Assembly: GCF_905163445.1 (NCBI RefSeq)
Contig: NC_053197.1
Coordinates: 15,562,001 to 15,626,000, forward strand
Source of the DNA: Pararge aegeria
Taxonomy: Eukaryota; Arthropoda; Insecta; Lepidoptera; Nymphalidae
Reading direction: 5' to 3'
Length of the DNA: 64,000 nucleotides
Shown here: positions 10,405 through 20,322 of the stretch, piece by piece
Layout of the letters: each line of letters opens with the position of its first letter
How positions within the stretch are numbered: position 1 is the stretch's first letter
Notes under the pieces: model-generated
The model's input: only the letters and a program-made list of their open reading frames with translations
Database searches by the model: none
Told to the model about the DNA's origin: nothing
Made by a program: the position numbers and the translations under genes

Positions 10405-10870
10405 TCGTATCGGTCTTTTAGTGCTTTCAGAATGCCGTTACTGCTTACCCGCGTTCTTTTCATCAAGGATGCTATTCGATTTCTTCTGATGACAAAAAAG
10501 TCATCAGTATTAGCCATCGCGAATATTTCTGATGCACTACAATTACGGGGCCCCATACGCCCAACAGCCCAACAGCATTCTGAAACCATCATTATACTGA
10601 ACTCGTAGGGCGTGTAGCGATGCCTGTGTATAGCTGGTCCACGAGGATCCCGTGTAAAAGGTTTGTCAAAAGGCTTTGAACAAACTAACTTTTGCTTCAT
10701 TGCTACAACAGGCAAACCTGCGTACCAACATATTACAGCGCACCGCCAAAGCCCTACGCTCTCGTTCTATGTCTGCATCATCCTTAAGGACATCGGTAAC
10801 AACATGTCCTAGATATTTAAAATGCTTAACATATTAAATGCTTAATATTGTGTGAAAAAATAATTCGACC
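10405..10870 (-). pseudogene. Non-LTR retrotransposon ORF2 C-terminal remnant
   Basis: Minus-strand translation gives a LINE C-terminus. From ~10,860 one frame reads LGHVVTDVLKDDADIERERR and continues RCNMLVRRFACCSNEAKVSL. It has an in-frame stop (after FKAF), then SLHALRVQYNDGFRMLLG. A shift to another frame then gives CSASEIFAMANTDDFF and SLMKRTRVSSNGILKAL. This is the region after the RT domain of animal LINE polyproteins. The stop and frameshift show it is dead. A paralogous fragment lies at 23,830-24,355. Confidence 0.65.
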
Positions 10871-10959
10871 ACCTTGGGACCCCAACGTTCATTGGTTCTC
10901 CACCCAAAATATTTGAAGCCATAAGTCATCACTTGCAGCACGTACTGATCGAGGACGTA

Positions 10960-11180
10960 TACGTGATGGTATAATAGTCATACCCTTAATCGATTACTAC
11001 GTGACACCGCACAGGAACACTGAATCGCTAAGCGACACGGCTTAGGGTGGTAACTAGCCACGACCAAAGCCTCCCACCAGACCAGACCAGACCAGAGAAA
11101 ATTCACAAAATTAAACATTCCCAAATTGCCCCTGCTGGGAATTGAACCCGTTCCGGCTCTTACTCAAAATGGTCTAAGAC
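10960..11180 (-). mobile_element. tRNA-derived SINE-D, left part
   Basis: On the minus strand SINE-D has a head with GCGCAGTGG..GAGCGCTGTGAAT and GGTTCAATTCCC, then AATTT..TCTGGTCTGGTGGGAG, GGCTTTGGTCGTGGCTAG, GTGTCGCTTAGCGATTC, and a tail near GGTATGACTATT. The head of this copy is interrupted at ~11,170 by a long inverted repeat and resumes at ~11,886-11,945. Confidence 0.65.
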
Positions 11181-11885
11181 CCCGTGAACCCCAGACCTTC
11201 GTTATTTTATAAAAGCTGAAAGTTTGTCAGCGCATGCTCCCAAAACAGGTAAGAACGATGGACTATTATGAAGTTTGGGTTACCGTGGCTTTGGCAGGTA
11301 AACGGTACTAAAGGTGTGTAAAATACCGATCTAAATTCATTAAATAATAAAGTGTGAATTTTTGGTATTACCTTCAGAATGTTGTTAAAAATCACGTTGT
11401 TCATGAAATTATAATTCTACTTATGTTATAGTATAAAAGCTGATTTTTATATAATACTTAGGTAATAATTAGATGATGTTTCCTCATCAGCCAGACATTT
11501 TTGATAGTTCCAACCCCTTGCCAGACATTGATGTAGGGTCGCTGTAGGAGCGAGCGCGAGACAGTATATGTATGGTGGGTGCGAGTGAGATGGCGAGATA
11601 GGTCTTTTGATATTATTCAACGGTTTATATGTGAGGTATACAATGTTGGTTCGATAACTGATGTTGATGCAGCACGGCTTCAACTATTCATTAATACATA
11701 TCAGGTCTCAGATATTACTGAAGCGTTTAGCCGTAAAAAACTACTACTACTTTTCCGTTTACCTGCCAAAGCCACGGTAACCTCATAACGGTAACTTCAT
11801 AATAGTCCATCGTTCTTACCTGTGTTGGGAGCATGCGCTGACAAACTTTCAGCTTTTATAAAATAACGAAGGTCTGGGGTTCACG
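11171..11885. mobile_element. Insertion with ~125-bp inverted repeat arms inside SINE-D
   Basis: The arm at 11,181-11,305 (from CCCGTGAACCCCAGACC through TTTGTCAGCGCATGCTCCC to GGCTTTGGCAGGTAAACGG) is the reverse complement of 11,755-11,887. The main difference is a ~10-bp indel. The element interrupts the SINE-D head. Flanks GGCTCTTACTCAAAAT (11,155-11,170) and GGCTCTTGCTCTAAAAT (11,886-11,902) look like a slightly decayed target duplication. The ~450-bp centre has no recognisable domain. It could be an unclassified long-TIR DNA transposon or a retroposon copy that later duplicated in inverse. Confidence 0.6.
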
Positions 11886-11944
11886 GGCTCTTGCTCTAAA
11901 ATTCACAGCGCTCACCGTTGACCCAGGGAGGTGGACAAACCGTT

Positions 11945-11992
11945 TCCGTAAACCGGAACCGGCCCACTACAGGGCACGGGTCTCTTAGCCTT
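11945..11992 (-). mobile_element. SINE-B tail fragment
   Basis: ACCGGCCCACTACAGGGCAC and GGGTCTCTTAGCC match the SINE-B 3' tail in inverse orientation. Confidence 0.5.
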
Positions 11993-11999
11993 GTTTGTC

Positions 12000-12600
12000 G
12001 TAAAAACTGACAATGGTCTTATAAGACTTGAGCACTAGCCCCTTTTCTTTTCAGGATCTGAGTTTCGCGTTTGTGTATTGTTAAATGTTTATTTTGATAA
12101 ATGAATAAAAAAATACTGTAGCGGTCTCCACATTACATAACTAGATGGCGCTACAAAAATCCTGCATCGCGCTAGCGAAGTGTTCACAAAGAATCCATAT
12201 ACACACAACTTCCAAAAATGAATGTTCGGATCTCGGTCCCCGAGCACGATCACCCGCTCGGAGGAAGATCTTCCTATTGTTACGGTCGAGCGTATCACCA
12301 TAGCTCCCGTACATGACTGAAAGCATTTGTGCAACAACAGTCATATTGTTTCCCTTCTGTACTGTGTATTGTATATTCATACGACTCTTCTACGTAGCTA
12401 AAGAAGTTCAAGTTTCTTAGTCATGGTTCAACGCATCGTACCAAGTTTTTTAAAAGCTCAGTTATTTTTAATGAGACTTAAAAGACTAATGCCATTCATC
12501 ATTTGGAAAGTGAACATGGACTTGACTTGACTGGTCGATTGCAGAAAAATTCTATTGTAATGTTAACGATTACTTAAAAGCTTGGTATTAATTTTAATTT
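12000..12600. other. No gene recognised; contains a CTCF-like motif
   Basis: Short minus-strand frames at 12,089-12,380 have no domain. AACTAGATGGCGCTAC (~12,139-12,153) resembles the insect CTCF core. No repeat family was assigned. Confidence 0.4.
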
Positions 12601-12609
12601 AATATTGTA

Positions 12610-12810
12610 AGATGGTGATATCAAAAAGATTACTCGGCTAAGTTTGTTGTGGTCTCTTCTTAGACCAGGGCGCGTTTTCAACCCTCGTAGCTATAGGTAT
12701 AAGTTGGCGAAAGTAGTTATCACCATCCCCTTAAACTTACATATATGTATGAACGCTTCATAAGTGCATTTGATAGGCCTACGTGATTAAAGATTTTTAT
12801 TTCAATTCAA
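12610..12810 (+). mobile_element. LINE 3' end (Lb)
   Basis: Carries TCGGCTAAGTTTGTTGTGG, CTTCTTAGACCAGGGCGCG, CCTCGTAGCTATAGGT, GTATGAACGCTTCATAAGTG and GATAGGCCTACGTGATTAAAG, ending in a TTTTTATTTCAATT tail. It is the same 3' module as at 34,263-34,655 (with a MITE inside) and inverted at 36,425-36,660. Confidence 0.7.
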
Positions 12811-13239
12811 GCAATAAGTGGATTTGTAGCTAGGTAAGTACCGCTACAAACTAAGTAGAAGTTCGGGTGTTACTACGATCTCTTAAAGCATTATTGTTTT
12901 AAAAAGTGTTTTTACGGCATACCATGACGTCCTAAGAGTAAGATTTGAAACCAAACAACAATAAATTAAAATAATAATACTTTAAGCGATGGTAGTAAGC
13001 CTAGTAGGAACCTATAGCACAGGGGCAGTATTGTTACTTATGGTGGGCAGTACAGATTTACCTAAAACGTAGAATCTGAGGTCCGGCATAAACCGACAAC
13101 GACCAAAGAAAAGGTTCTCAATTATCGTCTCAATCTCTCTCTATACTTATAATAATCTTTCCAAAGACCGAACTTTACTACAGGTTCTTATCACGAAACG
13201 ATACATTGACTAGGATAAGTAAATGGAGTAAGTAGTGGC

Positions 13240-13540
13240 TAACACTCTCATCATCATCATGGCACGGGTCTCCTCCCACCATGAGAAGGGGTTAAGACCG
13301 ACAACGGCCTTTACCCCTTCTCATGGTGGGAGGACCACGCTGGCACAGTGCGGATTGGTGAATTCCACACGCCTTTGAAAACATTTTGGAAAACTCTCAG
13401 ACATGCAGGTTACCTCACGATGTTTTCTTCACCGTTGAAGCAAGTGATATTTTAATTGCTTGAAACGTACATATCTTAGAAAAATAGAGGCGTGTGCTGT
13501 GATTCAAACTCGGCCCTCCGAAAGTGAGGAAAGTCGTACC
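13240..13540 (-). mobile_element. SINE-B with an internal inverted duplication
   Basis: The (ATC)n tail is at 13,249. The body (GGATTGGTGAATTCCACACG, GACATGCAGGTTACCTCACG, TTGAAGCAAGTGATATTTTA) and the head (GATTCAAACTCGGCCC) follow in inverse orientation. Near 13,272-13,333 the segment CTCCCACCATGAGAAGGGGT is followed ~20 nt later by its exact reverse complement, which normal copies lack. Confidence 0.8.
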
Positions 13541-13639
13541 CACTGGTCTTTAGTTTGTCAAATAGCTTCCGGAAAATTATATCTTTAAATATTATTTGGG
13601 CATTAAATTTAACCATCTAATACTATCACCAACCAGTCT

Positions 13640-13935
13640 GTCCAGCGTGGGGATTATAGACAAACCGTCCCGTTTAGTCCAGCAGGGCAGCAAACTACAA
13701 TCTATCTTTGTAACAAATTTCAGCCAAATCGGTTCAACCGTTGCGACGTGATTGAGTAACAATCATACAAACTTTTGCCTTTATAATATTCTAGCTTCTG
13801 CCCGCGACCTCCCCTAAGTGGTGGACCAAAATAAATGAAAAATGTGAAAGTAATAAAAAATCTTTAAATCTCATTTTAATTTAACCGAATTACACGCTGT
13901 CGAAGTCGCGGGCGGAAAGCTAGAATGTTATAAAA
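13640..13935. mobile_element. Helitron-like terminal fragments
   Basis: TTCTAGCTTCTGCCCGCGAC (~13,788) and GTCGAAGTCGCGGGCGG..AAGCTAGAATG (~13,898-13,926) are two H2-type 3' termini in opposite orientation. They are joined by a piece with CAACCGTTGCGACGTGATTG. Probably abutting insertions. Confidence 0.45.
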
Positions 13936-13984
13936 GAACAATTACATAATTAACTTATTATTGGTGTGCAGCAATTATGTATGC

Positions 13985-14355
13985 GTTTTATTTAGTAGTA
14001 GTAGCATTCGCCCGCGACTCTGTCTGCTCGGACTTCAGAATTGGGTCTGAATCTTCACTCGTTAACAGTTTTTATTTATACTAACAATTCGAAAGACCGG
14101 TATAGAGAGAACATGTTCTTTTCCATAGCATAGGTGACATGCATACCAAATTTCAACGCTGTCTTCCCGCGGCTTAGCTCGTAAACAATTTTACATCGGG
14201 AACTACTTAAGAAGTCGGATTAAAAGGCCGCCTGTGTTCTTTTCCATGTCAAAGGTTACATGCATGCCAAATTTCATCCAAATCCGTTCAGCCATTTTTG
14301 CGTGATTGTCAAACATCCAAATACCACAATTTCACATTTATAATATAAGTAATAA
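13985..14355 (-). mobile_element. Helitron-like H2
   Basis: On the plus strand it begins CATTCGCCCGCGACTCTGTC. It runs through AACATGTTCTTTTCCATAGC, CATGCATACCAAATTTCAA, GGGAACTACTTAAGAAGTC, TCCGTTCAGCCATTTTTGCG and ends TCACATTTATAATATAAGTA. This is an inverted full-length relative of 2122-2490. Confidence 0.65.
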
Positions 14356-14528
14356 TATAATAGTCAAATGGCATAACCTTTTACATATTATTGCTAAACC
14401 CGAAACCGGGTCGTGAATAGTCGAGGACTTCTTCTGGCACTTCACCATCAACTTCTTTATTGTAACAAGCATAGATTGCTTACCTACACTTATATATTAT
14501 ATTTATATATTATATATTATATTTGACA

Positions 14529-14767
14529 TGCTTTCTGAGGCCAAGGCCATCCATGGGTTCGATTCCCACTACAGGAAAATGTTTGTGTGATGAGCATGAA
14601 TGTTTTTCAGTGTCTGGGTGTTTAAATGTATGTTGCTATTTATTTATGTATATTATTCATAAAAATATTCATCAGTAATTTTAGTACCCATACCACAAGC
14701 TACGTTTACTTTGGGGCTAGATGGCGATGTGTGTATTGTCGTAGTATATTTATTAGTTATACTTGCT
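14529..14767 (+). mobile_element. SINE-A, 5'-truncated
   Basis: Starts within the tRNA head (GCTTTCTGAGGCCAAGG, GGGTTCGATTCCCACTAC). It continues GAGCATGAATGTTTTTCAGT, CACAAGCTACGTTTACTTTG, GGGCTAGATGGCGATG and TTGTCGTAGTATATTTATTA. Confidence 0.8.
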
Positions 14768-14783
14768 ATTGTATAGTTCCGGT

Positions 14784-14895
14784 CGGTGGCGTGCACATCA
14801 TACATGCAAAAAATATTAATAAATGCGGTTTTTTCATTTTATAGAAACTTCCTTCTTTGTGCATACCTTGGTCAAAAACCCAGTGCACGCCACTG
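14784..14895. mobile_element. hAT-like MITE M1 (112 bp) with perfect 8-bp TSD
   Basis: The ends are CGGTGGCGTGCAC.. and ..GTGCACGCCACTG, inverted repeats of the M1 type. The 8-bp target duplication GTTCCGGT is exact at 14,776-14,783 and 14,896-14,903. TIRs of the form CAGTGGCG with 8-bp TSDs fit the hAT superfamily. Non-coding. Confidence 0.85.
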
Positions 14896-15011
14896 GTTCC
14901 GGTGGCCAACCGTAGACTTCAGTTATCATCAGTTACACTTGACCAAATTAGTGCTTTTCGAAAGAAAATGCTTAAGGTAAATTAAAAAAATACTCAAATC
15001 GCTATAAGTGT

Positions 15012-15063
15012 GCGAATAGGGGATCTTAGAAATATTATAGTATTTCTAAGATCCCCTATTCGC
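15012..15063. repeat. Perfect 23-bp hairpin, 6-nt loop
   Basis: Bases 15,012-15,034 (GCGAATAGGGGATCTTAGAA...) are exactly complementary to 15,041-15,063; the loop is TTATAG. No gene frame surrounds it. This is much stronger than chance and looks like a recent local inverted duplication or a foldback remnant. Confidence 0.9.
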
Positions 15064-15099
15064 CAAATTAAAATGGCAGCCACCATTTTACACCACAAG

Positions 15100-15640
15100 A
15101 AAAAAGGAATTATTAAAATCGGTATATTAATATACAGATTTCAATAATAAATTAACGGAATAATCGTTTAGCGAATATATAATTATACAAAAACACATAC
15201 AGTCGAATTGCAAGGTCGAGTCGAGTGCGGAGTTTTAAACTGTTTTCGGTTTCGACTTTCTTTAAATCGATTGAAAAACATTAACATAATCTAAAGTCGA
15301 AGTGTATTATTAAGTTGTTATATGAATTATTAAGTTATCTTTTGTAAGTGACTTAAGAATTGGCAAGAATAAATCAAGTCAGACTTATTACCTTATAAAA
15401 TCGGTCAAAACTAAACCATGCCGCGTTATCGCTTACTGAGTAAACTCACTTGGAGTCGAACTTAATGGCCAATACAATTATTTGTTTGGTGGCTTTATCA
15501 CCAGCATAATCACGTACGAGACTTGTGACTGATAAACACTGTTGACCGCAACGCTACATACCTATTTTATGTTACTATGTTCTAAAATGTTTTCTCTTAG
15601 AAGGACTCTATTGGCTATGCAAGTCTATAGAGGTATCCCA
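15100..15640. other. No gene or known repeat recognised
   Basis: AT-rich sequence. GGCGTTAAGA at ~15,653 pairs with TCTTAACGCC ~27 nt later, a small hairpin at the right edge. Confidence 0.4.
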
Positions 15641-15714
15641 GGAAAAATAAGGCGGCGTTAAGAATATATTTACTAATCACTCTTAACGCCAACATGGTAG
15701 GTTCCACTCATTTT

Positions 15715-15855
15715 TTGCTATATAATGAAAATAAAGCTTAATTTGCTATAGTCCGCGAAAGAGTCTTTGCGCAATATATCATGGATTTCCGCAATGTAAC
15801 GTCCGCTTCTATCCAACATTGTTTTGCTTTCAAATAGGCTCTAGCATAAACCATA
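15715..15855. repeat. Foldback repeat FB, partial arm
   Basis: Contains AAGCTTAATTTGCTATAGTC, CGCGAAAGAG and ATATCATGGATTTCCGCAATG, which match the outer arm of FB elements. Confidence 0.5.
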
Positions 15856-16048
15856 TGAGAAAAATTATCTCAGAGACTGAAAACCGCAACAAAATCCATT
15901 GCGGTTTAGTAGAAGTTCGTGTATAAACAGACAGACGCGGAATGCGCCATTGTTTTATACTACGTTGTTAACAACTGAACTATATATATATAAACCATAT
16001 GTGTTTTAAACAATAGAATTATATACAAAATCCATCAGTGATTCTTTT

Positions 16049-16685
16049 GACGGCCGATTGGCGCAGTGGGTAGCGACCCTGCATTCTGAGTCCAAGGCTG
16101 TGTGTTTGATTCCCACAGCTGGAAAATGTTTGTGTGATGAGCATGAATGTAATTCAGTGTCTGGGTATCTATCTGTATATTATTAGTATTTATGTATATC
16201 TATCTATCTATATGTATATAAGAGAAAGTGTGCGGGTATGTTCCGTATAGGCTCCGAAACGGCTGGACCGATTTCAATGAAACTTTTAGGGAATCTCCGG
16301 ATTGACCTGGCGAGTAATCCTGTAAAGTTTGGTGACGATCGCAGCACTCCTATTTTTGAACTGTCAAACTGTCAAATACAGCTTTATTTACTATGATGAT
16401 ATTCTATTGTTGGGTGTACATGGGTGTAGATAATGATCTTCACCCGCTCGAGAAGGGAATGAATACGGAGAGAAATAAATGATTTAATATATTATGAGAC
16501 TTAAATTAAAAATTTAATGATGTAAGTTTATTGTTCAAATAAAATAAAGCAAAATCTAGCCCGGCGAAGCGGTGTTTATAATAAAATATTCATCAGTTAT
16601 CCTATTACCCATAACACAAGCTACGCTTACTTTGGGGCTAGATGGCGATGTGTGCATTGTCGTAGTATAATTATTTATTTTAAAT
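16049..16685 (+). mobile_element. SINE-A interrupted by Helitron H1
   Basis: The tRNA head GACGGCCGATTGGCGCAGTG and B box lie at 16,049-16,120. The body runs to a TATTTATGTAT motif at ~16,198 and resumes at ~16,573 with AATATTCATCAGTTATCC, CACAAGCTACGCTTACTTTG and GGGCTAGATGGCGATG. The ~374 bp between the halves are Helitron H1. The order of events is SINE first, Helitron second. Confidence 0.8.
16199..16572 (+). mobile_element. Helitron H1 nested in SINE-A
   Basis: Starts TCTATCTATCTATATGTATA. It carries GGTATGTTCCGTATAGGCTC, CGAAACGGCTGGACCG, GACCTGGCGAGTAATCC and CACCCGCTCGAGAAGGG, and ends CTAGCCCGGCGAAGCGG. The final hairpin arm and CTAGT end, present in the copies at 787 and 37,441, are missing here. 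Confidence 0.75.
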
Positions 16686-16699
16686 TGTTATAATTGACG

Positions 16700-16860
16700 A
16701 ACTTAGCAGATGGCCTACCTGATGGTAAGTGGAAAACCCATCAATTTGAGGCGTAGGTATAAGGCCTCATGTCCCAGGTCGGAACACAGGATTGAAACAC
16801 TGCTGCCAAGCGGCAGAAATAAGCATGGCGATACTTCCATGGACTCTTTTCTTTTTCACA
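16700..16860 (+). repeat. Dispersed repeat R3
   Basis: Has CCTGATGGTAAGTGGAAAAC, GAGGCGTAGGTATAAGGCC, CTGCTGCCAAGCGGCAG and AAATAAGCATGGCGATACTT, the same order as the 55,655 and 63,080-63,570 copies. Confidence 0.55.
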
Positions 16861-17699
16861 TACTTAGCGATTATGTTTAGGAGCCGTATGAGATCACTAG
16901 AATAAGCAGTTTAAAGAGGCAGGCACTGAGGGTTTTATACGGGAGAAGTTCTCCGAACGAAGCCTATCGATTCACCAGGTTTCCGCTTATTTTCAGCACA
17001 CCTTTTAGAAATCTCTAATGAGCCCACTAAGCATTGTTTTGTCTTTCGGTTTCTCTACCATAGCGCCTACTATAGATACCGGCTTGTATCCCTATGATGT
17101 GTGATACCCGCCAGCACACATTGAAACAGCGTGGAGGGTCTAAGCTCTACAGCTCTCATCAACGGGTACAGACCACTAATATTTTAGGATTTGTCGATAT
17201 TTCGTTCCCGTTGCATGGATCGTGGTCACGACGGGACTGCGTAGGTACGAGATGTCAAGTTGGATGTCACGGGCAGAATCTGATTATGAAAATAGTTTTC
17301 ATCTAAATCTAATGATTACGTCTAATACTTAAACATAGCGTCAACAATATTAACATAATACTGCTTTAAGCGGTGGTGGTATGCCCCTTTGTAATATGAT
17401 TTGTTCCAACTAAGCGGAGGTAATTGATCGATACTGCGAAATGTCATTCGAGTGAGATGAGTCACGCTCCTAAATAAGACATGCAATGTGTTGACATATT
17501 TTATTATGGACGCACCTACATAATCGGGTATACTGAGTACTTTTGAGAGATCCTGTTCAAAATCCCCCTTTTGCCCCTATTCAAAGATCAAAGTGCGTGT
17601 AGCCAGTTATGACTTATCATGCCAAGCCATGATAACTTAGCTTAATTTACATTTTGCATTATATAATGCGGTAAAAGCATTAAAATCTGTACGGCGCAA

Positions 17700-17990
17700 T
17701 TTATACTTATACTTCACACCAAACAGATCTTCTGAAATATACTCTCTACGCACGTCTTGCTCCGACACAAAATCACTATCCGAGATATTGACTTTACAAT
17801 GAACAATTCTAAAGTCAACATCTCCAGAGGAAAAAAATACAAATTACAGATTGTAAGTACAGATTTTCCTGGGTTTCCCGGGATATTGCAAATGAAGCTT
17901 CATATTCATTGTATATTACGTATTTCCGCAAATTATAGCTTTTTTTTTTCGCTACAAGTTAGCCCTCGTAAATAGAGAAGTTTGTTTATC
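17700..17990. repeat. Foldback repeat FB
   Basis: The central hinge TTGACTTTACAATGAA pairs with TTCTAAAGTCAA, followed by CATCTCC. The left arm carries CACCAAACAGATCTTCTGAA, the right arm ACAGATTGTAAGTACAGATT and AAATTATAGC. Moderately decayed. Confidence 0.55.
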
Positions 17991-18135
17991 CCCGTTTAAT
18001 ATTACACATATGTTATTTGGATATTATTTCTACTAGTGCGCCAGTCTGAGAGTTGATAAAGCAGTGGGAAACGATAAATTTTCATCCTTTCCCCGGGGAT
18101 ATAATTGTCTCCTGTCCATGCTAGCCGTGCTGTTG
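17990..18135 (-). repeat. Dispersed repeat R4, inverted copy
   Basis: GAGAGTTGATAAAGCAGTGG, CCCCGGGGATATAATTGTCTCC and ATGCTAGCCGTGCTG are the reverse complement of the 1175-1320 block. Confidence 0.5.
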
Positions 18136-18229
18136 CCCGCGACTTTATCCGAGTCCCGGGGTAAAACGTATCCTATGTCTGTCTCAACGATGTAAACTAT
18201 ATACCACGCATAATAAAAGTTTTAATATG

Positions 18230-18455
18230 TATAAAAATGTGTACAATGGAGAATTTTTCGTCCAAGCTCGTCAAAATCTTCATAAAACTTTTAATACATA
18301 TTCTTGGAGGTATTAGAAATAATATAGTATACTTTAAATTTAAAAAAAAAAAATTACGTGAGATAAAAAAATGATTGTGAAAATACTCAAAATCTCATAT
18401 ACGATAGTCTATGTAGCACTACGCTGCATTCAGGCACATCTAGTAATTAGATAAA
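18230..18455 (+). mobile_element. Helitron-like H4, decayed
   Basis: AAATCTCATATACGATAGTC, TATGTAGCACTACGCTGC and AGGCACATCTAGTA parallel the inverted element at 52,832-53,085 up to its CTAGT end, but the GC hairpin is largely deleted. Confidence 0.45.
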
Positions 18456-18489
18456 TACCAATAAACTAGTGATAGATATACTAAACTGA

Positions 18490-18710
18490 TAGTTTTAGCA
18501 ATTAAAATATCACTTGCTTCAACGATGAAGGAAAACATCGTGAGGAAACCTACATGCCTGAGAGTTCTGCATAATGTTATCAAAGGTGTGTGGAGTCCAG
18601 CAATCCGCACTGGGCCAGCGTGGTGGGCTACGGCCTTAACCTCTTCTCATTATGGAAGGAGACCCGTGCCCAGTAGTGGGCCGATAAGTGGTTAATATTA
18701 TAATGATGAT
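18490..18710 (+). mobile_element. SINE-B, lacking the head
   Basis: In sense orientation: AAAATATCACTTGCTTCAAC, AAACATCGTGAGGAAACC, GTGTGTGGAGTCCAGCAATC, GGGCCAGCGTGGTGGGC, then GTAGTGGGCCGATAAGTGG and an AATGATGAT tail. Confidence 0.75.
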
Positions 18711-18804
18711 AGACAGTCTATTTTTACTCAGTAATTGAAATGAGTAAGATTGTAAATAAACCTTCTATTTTCTACGTCTTTAATATCCTATTATCCGAGA
18801 AAAT

Positions 18805-19165
18805 AATTCTACTTTCCTACTTGATATTATAAATGTGTAAGTGTAGATGTTTGTTTCTTAATCACGCAAAAACGGCTGTACGGATTTGGCTGAAATTTAG
18901 CAAGCATGTGGGCCTTTGCCTCGGAAACAAAATCCGGATATCCTTTTATCCGGATTCTTCGGAAAATCGAAAAATGTTTACGACTTAAGCTGCGGACAGA
19001 CAGCTTTGAAATTTGGTATGGAATGCCATGTAATGGAAAAGTAGATGTACTTTCATTACCGATCTTTCAAATAGATACCGTGGTAGGATTAAAAGCTTTA
19101 GAAACAATACTGAATTCCAGCAGACGAAGTCGCGCACAGAAGCTAGTATCAGTATATAAATAATA
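18805..19165 (+). mobile_element. Helitron-like H2
   Basis: Begins CTTGATATTATAAATGTGTA and GATGTTTGTTTCTTAATCACG. It passes GCTGCGGACAGACAGCTTTG and TACCGATCTTTCAAATAG, and ends CAGACGAAGTCGCGCACAG, AAGCTAGTATC. Confidence 0.65.
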
Positions 19166-19169
19166 ATAA

Positions 19170-19565
19170 ACTAGTCGTTTGTATAGTCGTAGCTCTTTCA
19201 TTCTAAAGAAGATTTACTGTTGAATGCATTTCTTATAATAATTCGTAACAGTATATAGAATGGAGAGTTGCCGCAGTGGAAGCTCTTTAAGCAGTTTCTG
19301 AAAACGGCAACGTCAGGTCCGTGACCCCGCGCGGTCGTTGAACTCATTTAGCGTAACGTGATCGTTCACGCGCCTCACGGGGTCACTCTGGTTACCATAT
19401 AGCGCTGATTATATACCAAATACATAGGAATGCGTTTGGTTTATGAATAATTAGCTAAACAATATAGTGACGTTATTTCTGCATGCCTTCTGAAATTATT
19501 AGTCTTAGATTCAAACGCCCGAGACTGCTACTTTTAACAACAAAGAAAGCGACTTCGGAAATTCC
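19170..19565. other. No gene or repeat recognised
   Basis: The stretch contains a GC-richer piece at 19,300-19,385 whose ends GTGACCCCG and CGGGGTCAC are complementary. No frame or family identified. Confidence 0.4.
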
Positions 19566-19569
19566 ATCT

Positions 19570-19800
19570 TCATCGTCATATCAACCCGATCGTGCACGGG
19601 TCCCTCAATGAAAATAGTTATAGGACGTCGTCCGCCACGCTGCTGGCCCGGTGCGGATTGGTGAACTTTACACGCCTTTGAGAACATTTAAGGTTTCTTC
19701 GGTATTCTTTCCCTAACTGTTAAAAGCATTAAGCGATACTTTTATTATTAAAGTTAGAGGTGCGTCATCGAATTCGTACTCAGTCCCCCGAACGCGACAA
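19570..19800 (-). mobile_element. SINE-B
   Basis: ATATCAACCCGATCGTGCAC, CGTCCGCCACGCTGCTGG, CCCGGTGCGGATTGGTGAAC and the head remnant TCGAATTCGTACTCAGTCC occur in inverse order. Diverged. Confidence 0.65.
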
Positions 19801-19994
19801 CCAATAGGCTTCAGAAATTCATACATTTACATTCTTTTGTAATAAACCAAGCTTGAACACTATGTGCTACAACCTGCTTCAAGTTTTTTTAGAATGCCTA
19901 AGTTAATTAGATGAGTTAAGTAGGTATAATAACAAAGTCATTTGACAATTATGTTTTTTTTTTGTTCCATTTGAAGAGAATTTTGTCGAATTCC

Positions 19995-20300
19995 CTGGCG
20001 CAGTGGCTTTGGGGAATGGAGCTCCCAGGTTCTATCCCCGTCAAGGATTGTAAGGTAATTTATAATTTCTGAATTTTCTCTGGATTGGACTGGTGGGAGG
20101 TTTCGGCCATAGCACATGGCATCGATACCTTACCGACAAAGACGTGCCGTTTAGCGATTCAGCGTTCTAGTTAGATGCCGCTTAGAAACCGATTAGGGGT
20201 GTGGGTCCTATAAATATAACTGCTATACCCCTAACTGGTTAGCCCGCTACCATCATAGGACTAAATCGTTACTTACCACCAGGTAATATAGTAGCAGAAG
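19995..20300 (+). mobile_element. tRNA-derived SINE-D
   Basis: Head CCTGGCGCAGTGGCTTTGG and GGTTCTATCCCCGTCAAGG. Then TTCTGAATTTTCTCTGGATT, GACTGGTGGGAGGTTTCGG, TACCGACAAAGACGTGCCG, TTAGCGATTCAGCG and a tail CTTACCACCAGGTAA. Confidence 0.7.
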
Positions 20301-20322
20301 TTAAATATTATTAAGTTAATTC

